Positions 52,512 through 61,188 of a DNA stretch of 64,000 bases are shown here, piece by piece. Below the pieces are notes generated by a model. The model saw nothing but the letters and a program-made list of their open reading frames with translations. It searched no databases and had not been told where the DNA came from. Origin of the DNA: Kineosporia rhizophila (GTDB lineage: Bacteria; Actinomycetota; Actinomycetes; Actinomycetales; Kineosporiaceae); contig NZ_JAJSOH010000021.1 of assembly GCF_021277265.1 (NCBI RefSeq), positions 62,001 to 126,000 of the forward strand. Reading direction: 5' to 3'. The number at the start of each line of letters is the position of its first letter. Within the stretch, counting starts at the first letter, position 1. The position numbers and the translations under genes are program-made.

Positions 52512-52530
52512 AGTTCCGTCTAACGAAACT
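52512..52530. promoter_or_regulatory. Candidate IclR (KdgR-like) operator
   Basis: AGTTCCGTCTAACGAAACT is a 19-bp near-palindrome (8-3-8 with a single mismatch) resembling the GTTTCGT-ACGAAAC type sites of IclR regulators. It lies in the 251-bp region between divergent DUF4862 and dctP. A half-site GGTTCCATA follows at 52532. It could silence both transcripts until a uronate intermediate binds the IclR protein. Confidence 0.7.
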
Positions 52531-52686
52531 CGGTTCCATAAACAGTCTGACACCCGCGTAGGTGGCCCGGCAACAGCCGTCCCGAATTTTCAGCCCCCCT
52601 ACTGCAGGCGCCGTCCCGAACCGCTCCCGAGCAGCCCGCGCCGCTCGCCGGAGGTCTGCTTACGCAGCCCGAGAAGGAGTTTCACC

Positions 52687-53739
52687 ATGATGCGAAACAA
52701 AGCCGTTTCCGTCACCGCCGCCCTGGCCGTCGCCGTTCTCGCCCTCACCGCCTGCAGCGCCGGTGACGGCACCCGCACCGGTGCCGCGGCCGAGAAGGAG
52801 TCCGGCGACAGCGCCGAGACGACGTTCAAGCTCGCGTTCAACCAGCAGCCGAACCATCCACAGTTCGTCGCGCTGGACGCCATGGGCGACCGTCTCAAGG
52901 AACGCACCGGCGGCAAGTACGACATCGAGGTGTTCCCGAACGAGACGCTGGGCACCCAGAAGGACACCATCGAGCTGGTGAAGGCCGGCACCATCGAGAT
53001 GTCGATGGTCGCCGGGCCGCTGATGGAGAGTCTCAACCCCGACTTCGTTGTGTTCGACCTGCCGTTCACCTTCGACTCGCAGGAGCACCAGCGCACGACC
53101 ACGAACGACCCGGCGATCGTCTCCGAGCTGTACTCCTCGCTCGACGACCAGGGCCTGCACGTGCTGGGCTCGTTCCACGGCGGGGTCCGGAACATGTACA
53201 CCTCGAAGGGACCGATCACCAAGCCCGAGGACATGAAGGGCCTGAAGATCCGGGTCATCGAGTCGGACACCAACATCGAGATGATGAAGATGATGGGCGG
53301 TAGCCCGGCCCCGATGGGGATGGGCGAGGTCTACACCGCGATCCAGTCCGGAGTGCTCGACGGCGCCGAGAACAACGAGCTCACGTACGCCAACGTGAAG
53401 CACGCCGAGGTCGCGAAGTACTACAGCTACACCCGGCACCTGATGCTCCCGGACTACCTGCTGATCAACCCCAAGGTCACGGACGAGATGTCCGAGGAGC
53501 ACCGCAAGATCTTCCTGGAGGAGATCGCCACCGCGATCGAGGAGGAGGGCGAGCTCTGGGAGCAGGAGATCCCGAAGTCGAAGGCGCTCGCCGAGCAGGC
53601 CGGCACCGAGTTCAACGAGGTCGACGCCGACGCCTTCACCGCCCTGATCGCCCCGCTGACCCAGAAGAAGCTCACCAACGACACCGTCCGCGACATCCAC
53701 GCCAAGGTCCGGGCGGCGGCGGAGGGGCTGGAGCCGTGA
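52687..53739 (+). CDS. dctP: TRAP transporter substrate-binding lipoprotein
   Basis: A 350-residue DctP-family extracytoplasmic binding protein anchored by a lipobox (LTAC, Cys23). It shows the conserved carboxylate-binding region with DMKGLKIRV and the motif GEVYTAIQSGVLDGAENN. TRAP binding proteins capture acidic sugars or organic acids. The following kduI and kduD imply an unsaturated or keto-uronate ligand (inference). AGGAG precedes the ATG. Confidence 0.92.
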   Translation: MMRNKAVSVTAALAVAVLALTACSAGDGTRTGAAAEKESGDSAETTFKLAFNQQPNHPQFVALDAMGDRLKERTGGKYDIEVFPNETLGTQKDTIELVKAGTIEMSMVAGPLMESLNPDFVVFDLPFTFDSQEHQRTTTNDPAIVSELYSSLDDQGLHVLGSFHGGVRNMYTSKGPITKPEDMKGLKIRVIESDTNIEMMKMMGGSPAPMGMGEVYTAIQSGVLDGAENNELTYANVKHAEVAKYYSYTRHLMLPDYLLINPKVTDEMSEEHRKIFLEEIATAIEEEGELWEQEIPKSKALAEQAGTEFNEVDADAFTALIAPLTQKKLTNDTVRDIHAKVRAAAEGLEP

Positions 53740-54242
53740 CCGCGCTGAAGAGCGTGCTGGACCGCGTCCTGACCTGGATCTGTGTGGTGCTGTTCGCGGC
53801 CTTGGTGCTCGACGTCGGCTGGCAGGTGTTCGCCCGGCAGGTGCTGAACGCGCCCAGCGGCTGGTCCGAGGAACTGGCCAAGTACCTGTTCATCTGGGTC
53901 GGACTGCTCGGCGGGGCACTGGTTTTCGGCGAGCGCGGGCACGTGGCGGCCGACCTCGCGGTGCAGCGGGCGCCGGAGAAGGTGCAGCGGGTCACCGCGG
54001 TGCTGGTCCAGATCTCGATCCTGGCCTTCGCGATCCTGGCCCTGATCTGGGGCGGCTACCGGGTGGTGCACCTGACCTGGGACCAGACCCTGACCGGCCT
54101 GCCGGTGAACGTGGGCTGGATGTACCTGGCCCTGCCGATCTCCGGCGTGATCACCGTGGTCTACACGATCTATCACATGATCCACATCAGCACGGGCGAC
54201 GAGATCGCGATCGATCCCGACGCCGAGACCTCGCTCGCGTAG
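53736..54242 (+). CDS. dctQ: TRAP transporter small membrane subunit
   Basis: A 168-residue four-helix membrane protein of the DctQ family, with the family segment FARQVLNAPSGWSEELAKYLFIWVGLLGGAL near the second helix. It bridges the binding protein and the large permease. The GTG start overlaps the dctP stop by four bases. Confidence 0.92.
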   Translation: MTALKSVLDRVLTWICVVLFAALVLDVGWQVFARQVLNAPSGWSEELAKYLFIWVGLLGGALVFGERGHVAADLAVQRAPEKVQRVTAVLVQISILAFAILALIWGGYRVVHLTWDQTLTGLPVNVGWMYLALPISGVITVVYTIYHMIHISTGDEIAIDPDAETSLA

Positions 54243-54257
54243 AGGGAAGGAGGAATC

Positions 54258-55565
54258 ATGGACGCCGGAGTTCTTGCCGGGCTGATCCTGGTCGCCGGGA
54301 TCGCTCTTCTGCTCCTGATCGGAGCCCCGATCAGCATTGCCGTGGGCCTGGCCTCGACGCTGGCCATGTTCGTCGTGGTCGGCGCCGAGAACGGGGCCCT
54401 CACCTCGGCGCAGCAGATGTTCCGGGGCATCAACTCGTTCGCGCTGCTGGCCATACCGTTCTTCGTACTGGCCGGGGTGATCATGAGTAGTGGCGGGATC
54501 GCCATGCAGCTGATCAACGCCGGCAAGGTGCTGGTCGGCCGGGTCCCGGGCTCGTCCGCCCAGACCACCGTCGCCGCCAACACGCTGTTCGGAGCGGTCA
54601 GCGGCTCGTCGATCGCGGCGGCCGCCGCGATCGGCACCACGATGGGTCCGGTCCAGGCCAAGGAGGGCTACGACCGCAACTTCTCCGCGGCCGTCAATGT
54701 CGCCTCCGCGCCGGGCGGGATGCTGGTCCCGCCGAGCAACCTGATGATCGTGTACTCGCTGGTCTCGGGTACCTCGGTGGCGGCGCTCTTCATGGCCGGG
54801 TACCTCCCCGGGATCCTGTGGGCCATCGCCTGCTCGGTCATCGTGTACCTCTATGCCCGCAAGCGCCCCGAACTGAAGGAGACCCAGCGGATCGGCTTCG
54901 CCGAGGGAGCCCGGATCCTGCTCGTCGCGACGCCGTCGATCCTGCTGGTCGCGGTGGTCATCGGCGGCATCCTTCTGGGGTACTTCACCGCCACCGAGTC
55001 GGCGTGTATCGCAGTGTTCTACGCCGCGATCCTGTCGGCGATCTACCGCACCATCAAGCTCCGGGACATCCCCGGCATCCTGATGGAGTCCACCCGGATC
55101 ACAGCCGTGGTCATGTACCTGGTCGGCGTCTCGACCATCATGGGCTTCGTCCTGTCGTTCTCGAAGATCCCCGAACTCGTGTCCGACACGATGTTCGGGT
55201 TCAGCGAGAACCCGGTCGTGCTGCTGCTTCTGATCGCGTTGATCCTGCTGGTCGTCGGTTGTTTCATGGACGCAACCCCGGCCATTCTGATCTTCACCCC
55301 GATCTTCCTGCCGATCGTCACCAGTTTCGGGGTGGACCCGATCCACTTCGGCATCATGGTGATCTTCAACCTCAGCATCGGCACGATCACCCCGCCGGTC
55401 GGGACCGTGCTCTTCGTCGGGGCGAAGGTCGCGGACGCACCGATCGAGGGCGTCGTCCGTCAGCTGCTGCCCTTCTTCGGTGTCCTGGTCGGCACCCTGA
55501 TCATCGTCATCTTCACCCCCAGCCTCTCGCTCTGGCTGCCCGAAGTCTTCGGCCTGATGCCCTGA
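54258..55565 (+). CDS. dctM: TRAP transporter large permease
   Basis: A 435-residue inner-membrane permease of the DctM family with about twelve hydrophobic segments and the family motifs GAVSGSSIAAAAAIGTTMGP, PGGMLVPPSNL and DPIHFGIMVIFNLSIGTITPPVG. It catalyses sodium-driven uptake. GGAAGGAGG precedes the start, 15 bp after dctQ, and kduI follows after 25 bp. Confidence 0.94.
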   Translation: MDAGVLAGLILVAGIALLLLIGAPISIAVGLASTLAMFVVVGAENGALTSAQQMFRGINSFALLAIPFFVLAGVIMSSGGIAMQLINAGKVLVGRVPGSSAQTTVAANTLFGAVSGSSIAAAAAIGTTMGPVQAKEGYDRNFSAAVNVASAPGGMLVPPSNLMIVYSLVSGTSVAALFMAGYLPGILWAIACSVIVYLYARKRPELKETQRIGFAEGARILLVATPSILLVAVVIGGILLGYFTATESACIAVFYAAILSAIYRTIKLRDIPGILMESTRITAVVMYLVGVSTIMGFVLSFSKIPELVSDTMFGFSENPVVLLLLIALILLVVGCFMDATPAILIFTPIFLPIVTSFGVDPIHFGIMVIFNLSIGTITPPVGTVLFVGAKVADAPIEGVVRQLLPFFGVLVGTLIIVIFTPSLSLWLPEVFGLMP

Positions 55566-55590
55566 GATCCGCTACGCCTGAAGGAGACCC

Positions 55591-56421
55591 ATGGAACAGC
55601 GCTTCGCCACCAGTCCCGAGCACGTCCCCGGCATGAGCACCAGCGAGCTGCGCGACCGCTACCTGGTACCCGGTCTGTTCGTGGACGACGACGTCCAGGC
55701 CCTCTACACACATCACGACCGGGTGGTGGTGGCCGGCGTGAAGCCGGTGACCGGGCCGGTCGCCCTGCCGACGTTCCCCGAGATCGTCAGCAAGTACTTC
55801 TTCGAGCACCGCGAAGCCGGGATCGTCAACGTCGGCGGCCCCGGCACGATCACCGTGGACGGCACCAAGTACGACGCCGAGCACGGCGCCTGCCTGTACG
55901 TCGGGCGGGGGGCTGTCGACGTGGTGTTCGAGTCGGCCGACGAGACCGGCCCGGCCCGGTTCTACGTGTTCTCGGCCCCGGCGCACACCAACTACCCAAC
56001 GACGTTTGTCGCGCCCGAAGAGGGAACGGTCCGGGAACTCGGCGACCCGGAGCAGTCGAACCGGCGCACCCTCAACCAGTACATCCACGAGCAGGGGGTA
56101 CGCAGTTGCCAGGTGGTGATGGGCGTGACCACCCTGCACACCGGAAGCATGTGGAACACGATGCCGGCGCACACCCACGCCCGGCGGACCGAGGTGTACC
56201 TGTACTTCGACCTGCCGGCCGAGGCCCGGGTGGTGCACCTGCTCGGCGAACCCGGCGAGACCCGGCACCTGGTGGTCGGCAACGAGGAGGCGGTGATCGC
56301 GCCGAGCTGGTCCGTGCACTCCGGGGTGGGCACCGCCAGCTACAGCTTCGTCTGGGCGATGGCAGGAGAGAATCAGTCGTTCGACGACATGGATGGTTTC
56401 GCCATCGCCGACATGCGCTGA
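55591..56421 (+). CDS. kduI: 5-dehydro-4-deoxy-D-glucuronate isomerase
   Basis: A 276-residue cupin-type isomerase converting 5-keto-4-deoxyuronate (from pectin, alginate-like or glycosaminoglycan lyase products) to 2,5-diketo-3-deoxygluconate. Family motifs include FFEHREAGIVNVGGPGTI, the metal-ligand run MPAHTHARRTEVYLYF and SWSVHSGVGTASY. Length and order match KduI. It is co-directional with TRAP genes and the KduD gene, making a short catabolic module. Confidence 0.94.
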   Translation: MEQRFATSPEHVPGMSTSELRDRYLVPGLFVDDDVQALYTHHDRVVVAGVKPVTGPVALPTFPEIVSKYFFEHREAGIVNVGGPGTITVDGTKYDAEHGACLYVGRGAVDVVFESADETGPARFYVFSAPAHTNYPTTFVAPEEGTVRELGDPEQSNRRTLNQYIHEQGVRSCQVVMGVTTLHTGSMWNTMPAHTHARRTEVYLYFDLPAEARVVHLLGEPGETRHLVVGNEEAVIAPSWSVHSGVGTASYSFVWAMAGENQSFDDMDGFAIADMR

Positions 56422-56449
56422 GGCGCCCGCCTAGACAGGTAGATCCGAC

Positions 56450-57238
56450 ATGGCCGAGAAGACTGCCCAGCTGAGCCCGCCCGAGCCGCTGACCGGCGGC
56501 GCGAACGCGAGCGAGAAGACCCTGCTGGTGCTGGAGGCGGCCATGACCCACGGCCGGTTCTCGGAGGTCGTGGAGGCCACCGGTCTGGCCAAGGCCACCA
56601 CCCACCGGATCCTGGCCACGCTGATCGAGCGGCGGTTCGTCACGGTCGCCGCCGACGGCAGCTACCTGCCCGGGCCGAAGATCCTCTCGCTGGCCGGGCA
56701 GGCCCTGCAGCGGATCGACATCTCGGCGATCGCCCAGCCTTTCGTGGACGCGCTGGTCGACCAGGTGCACTGCACGGTCCACGTCGGCGTGGCCAACGGT
56801 GACGAGATCGTCTACCTGATCCGGGCCGACTCCGACAAGCCCTACCGGATGCCCTCGCGGGTCGGCCTGGCCATCCCGATGCACACCTCAGGCATCGGCA
56901 AGGTGGTGCTCAGCGGCTACACCGACCACGAGCTGGAGCGGTTCGTGGCCCGGGCCGGACTGCCGGCCCGGACCCCGAACACGATCACCACGCTGAGCGG
57001 GCTACGCACCGAGGTGGCCCGGATCCAGCAGGTCGGCTACAGCCTCGACCGTGAGGAGAACGTGCCCGGCGTGACCTGCGTGGCGGCGCCGATCCTCGAC
57101 TCCACCCGCCGGATCAAGTACGGGCTGAGCATCTCCACCCTGACCCTCGAGCACACCCCGGAGGAGGTCGAGCAGATGGCCCCACTGGCCATCGAGACCG
57201 CCGCTCAGATCTCGAGCGCCCTCGGGTACACCCCCTGA
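56450..57238 (+). CDS. IclR-family regulator of the uronate genes
   Basis: A 262-residue regulator with an N-terminal winged helix (ALTHGRFSEV-type region near residues 25-75, VEATGLAKATTHRILATL) and a C-terminal GAF-like effector domain (VGLAIPMHTSGIGKVVL). KdgR-type members bind ketodeoxyuronate intermediates. Its location inside the Kdu/TRAP operon and the IclR-like dyad at 52512 make it the probable local repressor. Confidence 0.88.
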   Translation: MAEKTAQLSPPEPLTGGANASEKTLLVLEAAMTHGRFSEVVEATGLAKATTHRILATLIERRFVTVAADGSYLPGPKILSLAGQALQRIDISAIAQPFVDALVDQVHCTVHVGVANGDEIVYLIRADSDKPYRMPSRVGLAIPMHTSGIGKVVLSGYTDHELERFVARAGLPARTPNTITTLSGLRTEVARIQQVGYSLDREENVPGVTCVAAPILDSTRRIKYGLSISTLTLEHTPEEVEQMAPLAIETAAQISSALGYTP

Positions 57239-57281
57239 ACCTTTCCGCACCCTTTCCGCACCACCAGGAGAGAGCCCCGCC

Positions 57282-58073
57282 ATGACGAACCCTGCCACCA
57301 GCCCCGCCGCCTACCTGACCCGCAGCTTCACCTTGGAGGGCAAGCTGGCGGTGGTGACCGGTGCCAGGCAGGGGATCGGGCTGGCGATTACCGAGGCGCT
57401 CGCCTCGGCCGGTGCCGACATCATCGGCGTCAGCAACGACCTGCCGCTGGGAGAGAGCGCCGCCCGCACCACGGTCGAGCAGGTGGGCCGCACCTTCACC
57501 CCCCTGCGCGTCGACCTCTCGGTGCGCGACGAGGTGAGCAAGCTCGCCGCCGACCTGGCCGGGCGCCAGGTCGACATCCTGGTCAACAACGGTGGCACGA
57601 TCCGCCGGACCGCGGCCGCCGAGCACTCCGACGACGACTTCGACTACGTGATGGACGTCAACCTCCGCTCCACCTTCGTGCTCTCCCGCGAGGTCGGCCG
57701 GACGATGCTGGAGCGTGGCTCCGGAAAGATCGTCAATCTGGCGTCGATGCTCAGCTTTCAGGGCGGGGTCAACGTCCCCGGCTACACCTCGTCCAAGTCC
57801 GCCGTCGCCGGCCTGACCAAGGCCCTGGCCAACGAGTGGGCCGGCCGGGGAGTCAACGTCAACGCGGTAGCCCCCGGCTACGTCGCTACCGCCAACACCC
57901 ACGACCTGCGGCAGGACGCGGAACGCAGCAAGGAGATCCTCTCCCGCATCCCGGCGGCCCGCTGGGCCGAGGCTGGGGACATCGCTGGGGCGGTGTTGTT
58001 CCTCTGCTCCAGCGCGGCTGACTACGTCAACGGGATTGTGTTGCCGGTGGACGGGGGGTGGCTGGCGCGCTGA
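57282..58073 (+). CDS. kduD: 2-dehydro-3-deoxy-D-gluconate 5-dehydrogenase
   Basis: A 263-residue short-chain dehydrogenase that reduces 2,5-diketo-3-deoxygluconate to KDG. Cofactor motif TGARQGIG, NNGG, catalytic YTSSK and PGYVATANTHDLR are present in normal order. Position after kduI and the IclR gene supports KduD over other SDRs. KDG kinase and aldolase genes are not in the window, so these steps must be encoded elsewhere. Confidence 0.9.
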   Translation: MTNPATSPAAYLTRSFTLEGKLAVVTGARQGIGLAITEALASAGADIIGVSNDLPLGESAARTTVEQVGRTFTPLRVDLSVRDEVSKLAADLAGRQVDILVNNGGTIRRTAAAEHSDDDFDYVMDVNLRSTFVLSREVGRTMLERGSGKIVNLASMLSFQGGVNVPGYTSSKSAVAGLTKALANEWAGRGVNVNAVAPGYVATANTHDLRQDAERSKEILSRIPAARWAEAGDIAGAVLFLCSSAADYVNGIVLPVDGGWLAR

Positions 58074-58176
58074 GTGGACGATCGGGTCAGAACGGAGTCA
58101 GATGATGACACCGTGAACGGCCGGCACCGTTTCGCGAGGTGAACGCGAACGTCATTGACGGTCTTGGAACCGACGG

Positions 58177-58404
58177 TCAGGCAGCAGGACCGCTACCTTC
58201 GGGCGTCGACCTGGCGGCCAGCATCAGCTTGACCCCATACCCAATAGCGAACAGGGGACCGAGCACGGGAATCAACACGGCTGCGAGCACCACAGCCAGA
58301 CCCACGCGGATCTGCTGCCCCTTGGCCAACACGACCAAGGCTACTGCGATCCCAGCGAAGGTGATTGCAAAGAAAGCAATCTCAAGTCCAGTGAGTGAAA
58401 ACAT
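58177..58404 (-). CDS. Small two-helix membrane protein
   Basis: A 75-residue protein with two hydrophobic helices (residues 5-27 and 33-62) and a short polar tail. It resembles the PLDc_N-type or generic small membrane proteins, with no catalytic motif. It begins one base after the end of the upstream secreted protein gene, so the two form a unit. GC content is lower than the surroundings. Confidence 0.6.
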   Translation of the reverse strand: MFSLTGLEIAFFAITFAGIAVALVVLAKGQQIRVGLAVVLAAVLIPVLGPLFAIGYGVKLMLAARSTPEGSGPAA

Positions 58405-58405
58405 T

Positions 58406-59071
58406 TCAGAGCTTCCACTTCTTGACGATCGTCCCGTTGCCGCTGATCTTCAGTCCCTGCACACCAGACTTCATGCTCTGCCCCGTGACCTTCAGCGTGA
58501 CTTCGGTGCGGCAGGTGGCCGTCCCGTCGCTGTTCAGCGACTTGGTGTTCTTCGACGTGTACTTCCGCGTCGGAAGATCGTTCCCGATGTCGTTGCTGCA
58601 TGAATTGATCTTGGTGACATTGTTGTGGTGATAGTTGACGTTGATCGTAGTGCGCACCGAAGCGTAGGTGACCATGAGGATCTTCCAGTCCTGCTGGTAC
58701 CACACGCTGCGCTTGCCCTTCGTAGCCGCCGCAGCGAGGCTGAACATCCCAGCCCCCTGGACCTCCGCCGCTGAGGCGGTTGAAACCTGCTCCGTAACCT
58801 CGAGTTCGGGATACTGACGCTCGAGACTCTCAGCTGCGCCAGGAACACCGAACTTGGGGTCTTCAAGAATCTCGTTGACCGTGTCCTTCTGCTCCTCGGA
58901 CAACGCATTCCAGATGTTCAACTCGCTCTTTGGCAAGTGCTCTGCCGCCTGCTCGGCGACAGTCGGCGCTTCATCATCGCCCGTTACGGCGTATGCGGGT
59001 GCTGCTGCGCCGACGACACCAAGGGCCAAGGCCCCGGCCAGTGCCGCGCGTGTCCATTTCCAGTGGTTCAT
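58406..59071 (-). CDS. Secreted hypothetical protein
   Basis: A 221-residue exported protein: a signal peptide (residues 1-28, ending AAPAYA), an acidic helical region (VAEQAAEHLPKSELNIWNALSEEQ) and a C-terminal Ser/Thr/Asn/Lys-rich beta domain with two cysteines (CSND, CRTE) that may form a disulfide. No family is recognised. The composition, with many Lys, Asn and Thr codons, is unlike neighbouring genes and may indicate horizontal acquisition. The start was set at the ATG before the signal peptide. Confidence 0.65.
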   Translation of the reverse strand: MNHWKWTRAALAGALALGVVGAAAPAYAVTGDDEAPTVAEQAAEHLPKSELNIWNALSEEQKDTVNEILEDPKFGVPGAAESLERQYPELEVTEQVSTASAAEVQGAGMFSLAAAATKGKRSVWYQQDWKILMVTYASVRTTINVNYHHNNVTKINSCSNDIGNDLPTRKYTSKNTKSLNSDGTATCRTEVTLKVTGQSMKSGVQGLKISGNGTIVKKWKL

Positions 59072-59414
59072 CGACCTGTCCCTCACGTGCGGACCGCTTC
59101 CTGCGGGCCAAGCGTGACTATGTCAGCCATGATCCAGTCCGGTCAAAAGACTTCACATCCTATTGAAATCAATCCGGGTAACCACTACGTGCCGCAACGT
59201 AACTACTGAATGATGATCGACGGGCCTTGGTGACTTCCGGCGGGATGCCGCGTACCAGACAGGCCAGGACGCTGGACCCGCAGATGCCTGAGGGCCTCAG
59301 AGTGTTCTTGGCCAACCAGGACGCGCAGGCCAGGACGTGTTCGACAATCTCGCGGAACGGGAACCCTGCGTTGATCGCCCTGTGTACTCCACAGCTCACA
59401 GGCCATTTCCAAGG
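59072..59414. other. Gap between secreted protein gene and tRNA, no gene supported
   Basis: A 343-bp region of lower GC than average. Short frames on the minus strand (for example 59169-59399) are rich in Cys, Ser and Arg and show neither a ribosome site nor the codon bias of this genome. It may be a remnant of a former insertion beside the tRNA, but no integrase or attachment repeat is seen. Confidence 0.45.
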
Positions 59415-59488
59415 TGGGACAGGCGGGGTTCGAACCCGCGACCTACGGATTATGAGTCCGCTGCTCTAACCTATTGAGCTACTGTCCC
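59415..59488 (-). tRNA. tRNA with CAU anticodon (elongator Met or Ile2)
   Basis: A full cloverleaf on the minus strand: acceptor GGGACAG/CTGTCCC, D-stem GCTC/GAGC, anticodon stem GCGGA/TCCGT with loop CTCATAA (anticodon CAU), T-stem GCGGG/CCCGC with TTCGAAC. CC follows the discriminator A, but the terminal A is not encoded. The anticodon stem lacks the three G-C pairs of the initiator, so it is elongator tRNA-Met or the lysidine-modified tRNA-Ile2. I cannot decide between them. Confidence 0.93.
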
Positions 59489-59625
59489 GCACCCTGCATC
59501 ACGCCGGTGTGAGCAGGCAGCACCCGTGGGTACCAGAGAGCAAGATTACCGGCAGCGGGAGTGCCATGTGGCCGGTACCTCTCGGTTCGCGATAACCGCA
59601 GGTCAGACGCCCCGCCCAACGCAGA

Positions 59626-59656
59626 TGTGGGACGGCCTGGACGCGGCCGCCCCACA
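59626..59656 (-). terminator. Hairpin after the peptidase gene
   Basis: A 12-position stem with one mismatch (59626-59637 with 59645-59656) and a 7-base loop lies 11 bp after the stop of the S33 peptidase gene, ending the minus-strand flavin operon. Confidence 0.75.
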
Positions 59657-59667
59657 CCGAGGGTGGT

Positions 59668-61158
59668 TCAGGTGCTCGGGCAGGTGAGGTCCTTCTCCGG
59701 GAGCTTCCCGGTCAGCAGGTAGCTCGTGGTCACGTTGAGGGCGCAGGCGTTGCCCCCGAGCACGTACACGCCGTGCCCGCTGCCCTCGACGGTGACCAGC
59801 CGGGAACGCTTTTCGAACCGGTCACGCAGCAGTTCCCCTCCGGACAGCGGCGTGACCGGGTCGTGGCGGTTCTGCAGGATCAGAACATTGGACGGGCCCT
59901 GGTCGTTGATCTGTACCGGCGCCTTCGTGGGGCCCAGCTTCCAGTACGCACAGGGCACGATGTTGGCGGCGGCCGGGCCGAACAGGGGGTAGCGCTCGCG
60001 GTCCTCGGCCACGGCGCGCTGATAGGTCTTCAGGTCCTTCGGCCACTCGACGTCGTTGCAGGTCACGGCCAGGAAGACGCTCAAGGCGGTGTTCTGGGGG
60101 TTCAGCGGCGCAGCCTTCGTCGATGCCACATCGCCGGGCGGATCGATCGCCCACTGCCAGAGCTGGGCGGCCCGACCGTAGGAGATCGGGCTGTAGGTGG
60201 CAGCGAAGACGGCCTGGCGGAACAGGGCCCCGGTGATTCCGGGGGCCGGGGTCTTGTCGAGTTTCTCGGCCGTGGCCACGAAGTTCTTGCGCACCTCCGA
60301 CGGCGTGCGCCCCAGCCCGTACGCCTCGTGCCGGGCCGCGAGCCAGGCGGCGTAGTCACCGAAGGTCTCCTCGAAGCCCTCGCCGAAGCGTCGCAGGCCG
60401 GCCTGGTTCAGGTGGGTGTCCCCGACGTTGCTGTCCAGGACCACCCGGTCGGTGCTCTGCGGGAACATCGACGTGTAGGCCGCGCCCAGGGCCGAGCCGT
60501 ACGAGGCCCCGTAGAAGCTGGCCTTCTTCTCCCCCAGCGCGATCCGGATCTGGTCCAGGTCACGGGCCATGTTCGCCGTGGTGAGTTGTTCCAGCGCCGC
60601 CGCGTCCTTGCTCTTCGCGCACTTGTCGGCGGCTGCCTCGACCACCTTCGCGCGGGCCGTGACGGCCGCCTCGTTCACCGCGTAGGGCGGGATGTTGCTG
60701 TTGTACGGGTCGTCGATGGTGAAGCCGCAGCCCACCGGCGAGGACTTGCCCACGCCCCGGGTGTCCATCCCGATCAGGTCGTAGGCCTCCATCACGCTGG
60801 CCGGCAGCCCGCGGCTGACCATCAGGGCCGGCTGGCCCAGGCCCGGACCGCCCGGCCCACCCGGGTTGAACAGCAGGATGCCCCGTCGCTTCTCCGGCTT
60901 GCCGCTGGCGATCCGGGAGATCGTCAGGCTGATCTTCTTGCCCTTGGGCTTGTCGTAGTTCAACGGCACCTTCACCCGGGCGCACTGCACCGACGGCAGC
61001 TCCGTAGCCGGGATGTCAGTGCCTTCCGGGCAGGCCGTCCACTTGACCTTCGCGGCCGCCGACTTGCCGGCCGTGTCCGCCGCAGTCGCGACAGGTGTCA
61101 TGGCCAGGCTCGTCAGCAACCCGATCGAGATCGCCAGTCCTACGTATCTTCCCGGCAT
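59668..61158 (-). CDS. Secreted S33-family tripeptidyl aminopeptidase-like protein
   Basis: A 496-residue exported alpha/beta hydrolase resembling the Slp/Tap tripeptidyl aminopeptidases of streptomycetes. A signal peptide spans residues 1-26. The catalytic serine lies in GASYGSALG, with the Asp in NRHDPVTP and the His in GSGHGVY. The oxyanion NPGGPGG motif is present and a C-terminal TAP domain closes the protein. It degrades peptides outside the cell. It lies 30 bp after the FMN reductase gene on the same strand. Confidence 0.88.
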   Translation of the reverse strand: MPGRYVGLAISIGLLTSLAMTPVATAADTAGKSAAAKVKWTACPEGTDIPATELPSVQCARVKVPLNYDKPKGKKISLTISRIASGKPEKRRGILLFNPGGPGGPGLGQPALMVSRGLPASVMEAYDLIGMDTRGVGKSSPVGCGFTIDDPYNSNIPPYAVNEAAVTARAKVVEAAADKCAKSKDAAALEQLTTANMARDLDQIRIALGEKKASFYGASYGSALGAAYTSMFPQSTDRVVLDSNVGDTHLNQAGLRRFGEGFEETFGDYAAWLAARHEAYGLGRTPSEVRKNFVATAEKLDKTPAPGITGALFRQAVFAATYSPISYGRAAQLWQWAIDPPGDVASTKAAPLNPQNTALSVFLAVTCNDVEWPKDLKTYQRAVAEDRERYPLFGPAAANIVPCAYWKLGPTKAPVQINDQGPSNVLILQNRHDPVTPLSGGELLRDRFEKRSRLVTVEGSGHGVYVLGGNACALNVTTSYLLTGKLPEKDLTCPST

Positions 61159-61188
61159 GGTTCAGTCCCCCTTCGGACCAGGAACGGC

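Noticed and set aside
59169..59412. Short minus-strand frames between the secreted protein gene and the tRNA
   Set aside because: No ribosome site, composition rich in Cys, Ser and Arg, and no codon bias. They are left as unexplained gap.
58177..59488. Integrative element at the tRNA
   Set aside because: No integrase and no duplicated tRNA 3' end were found in the window. Only the composition shift remains.
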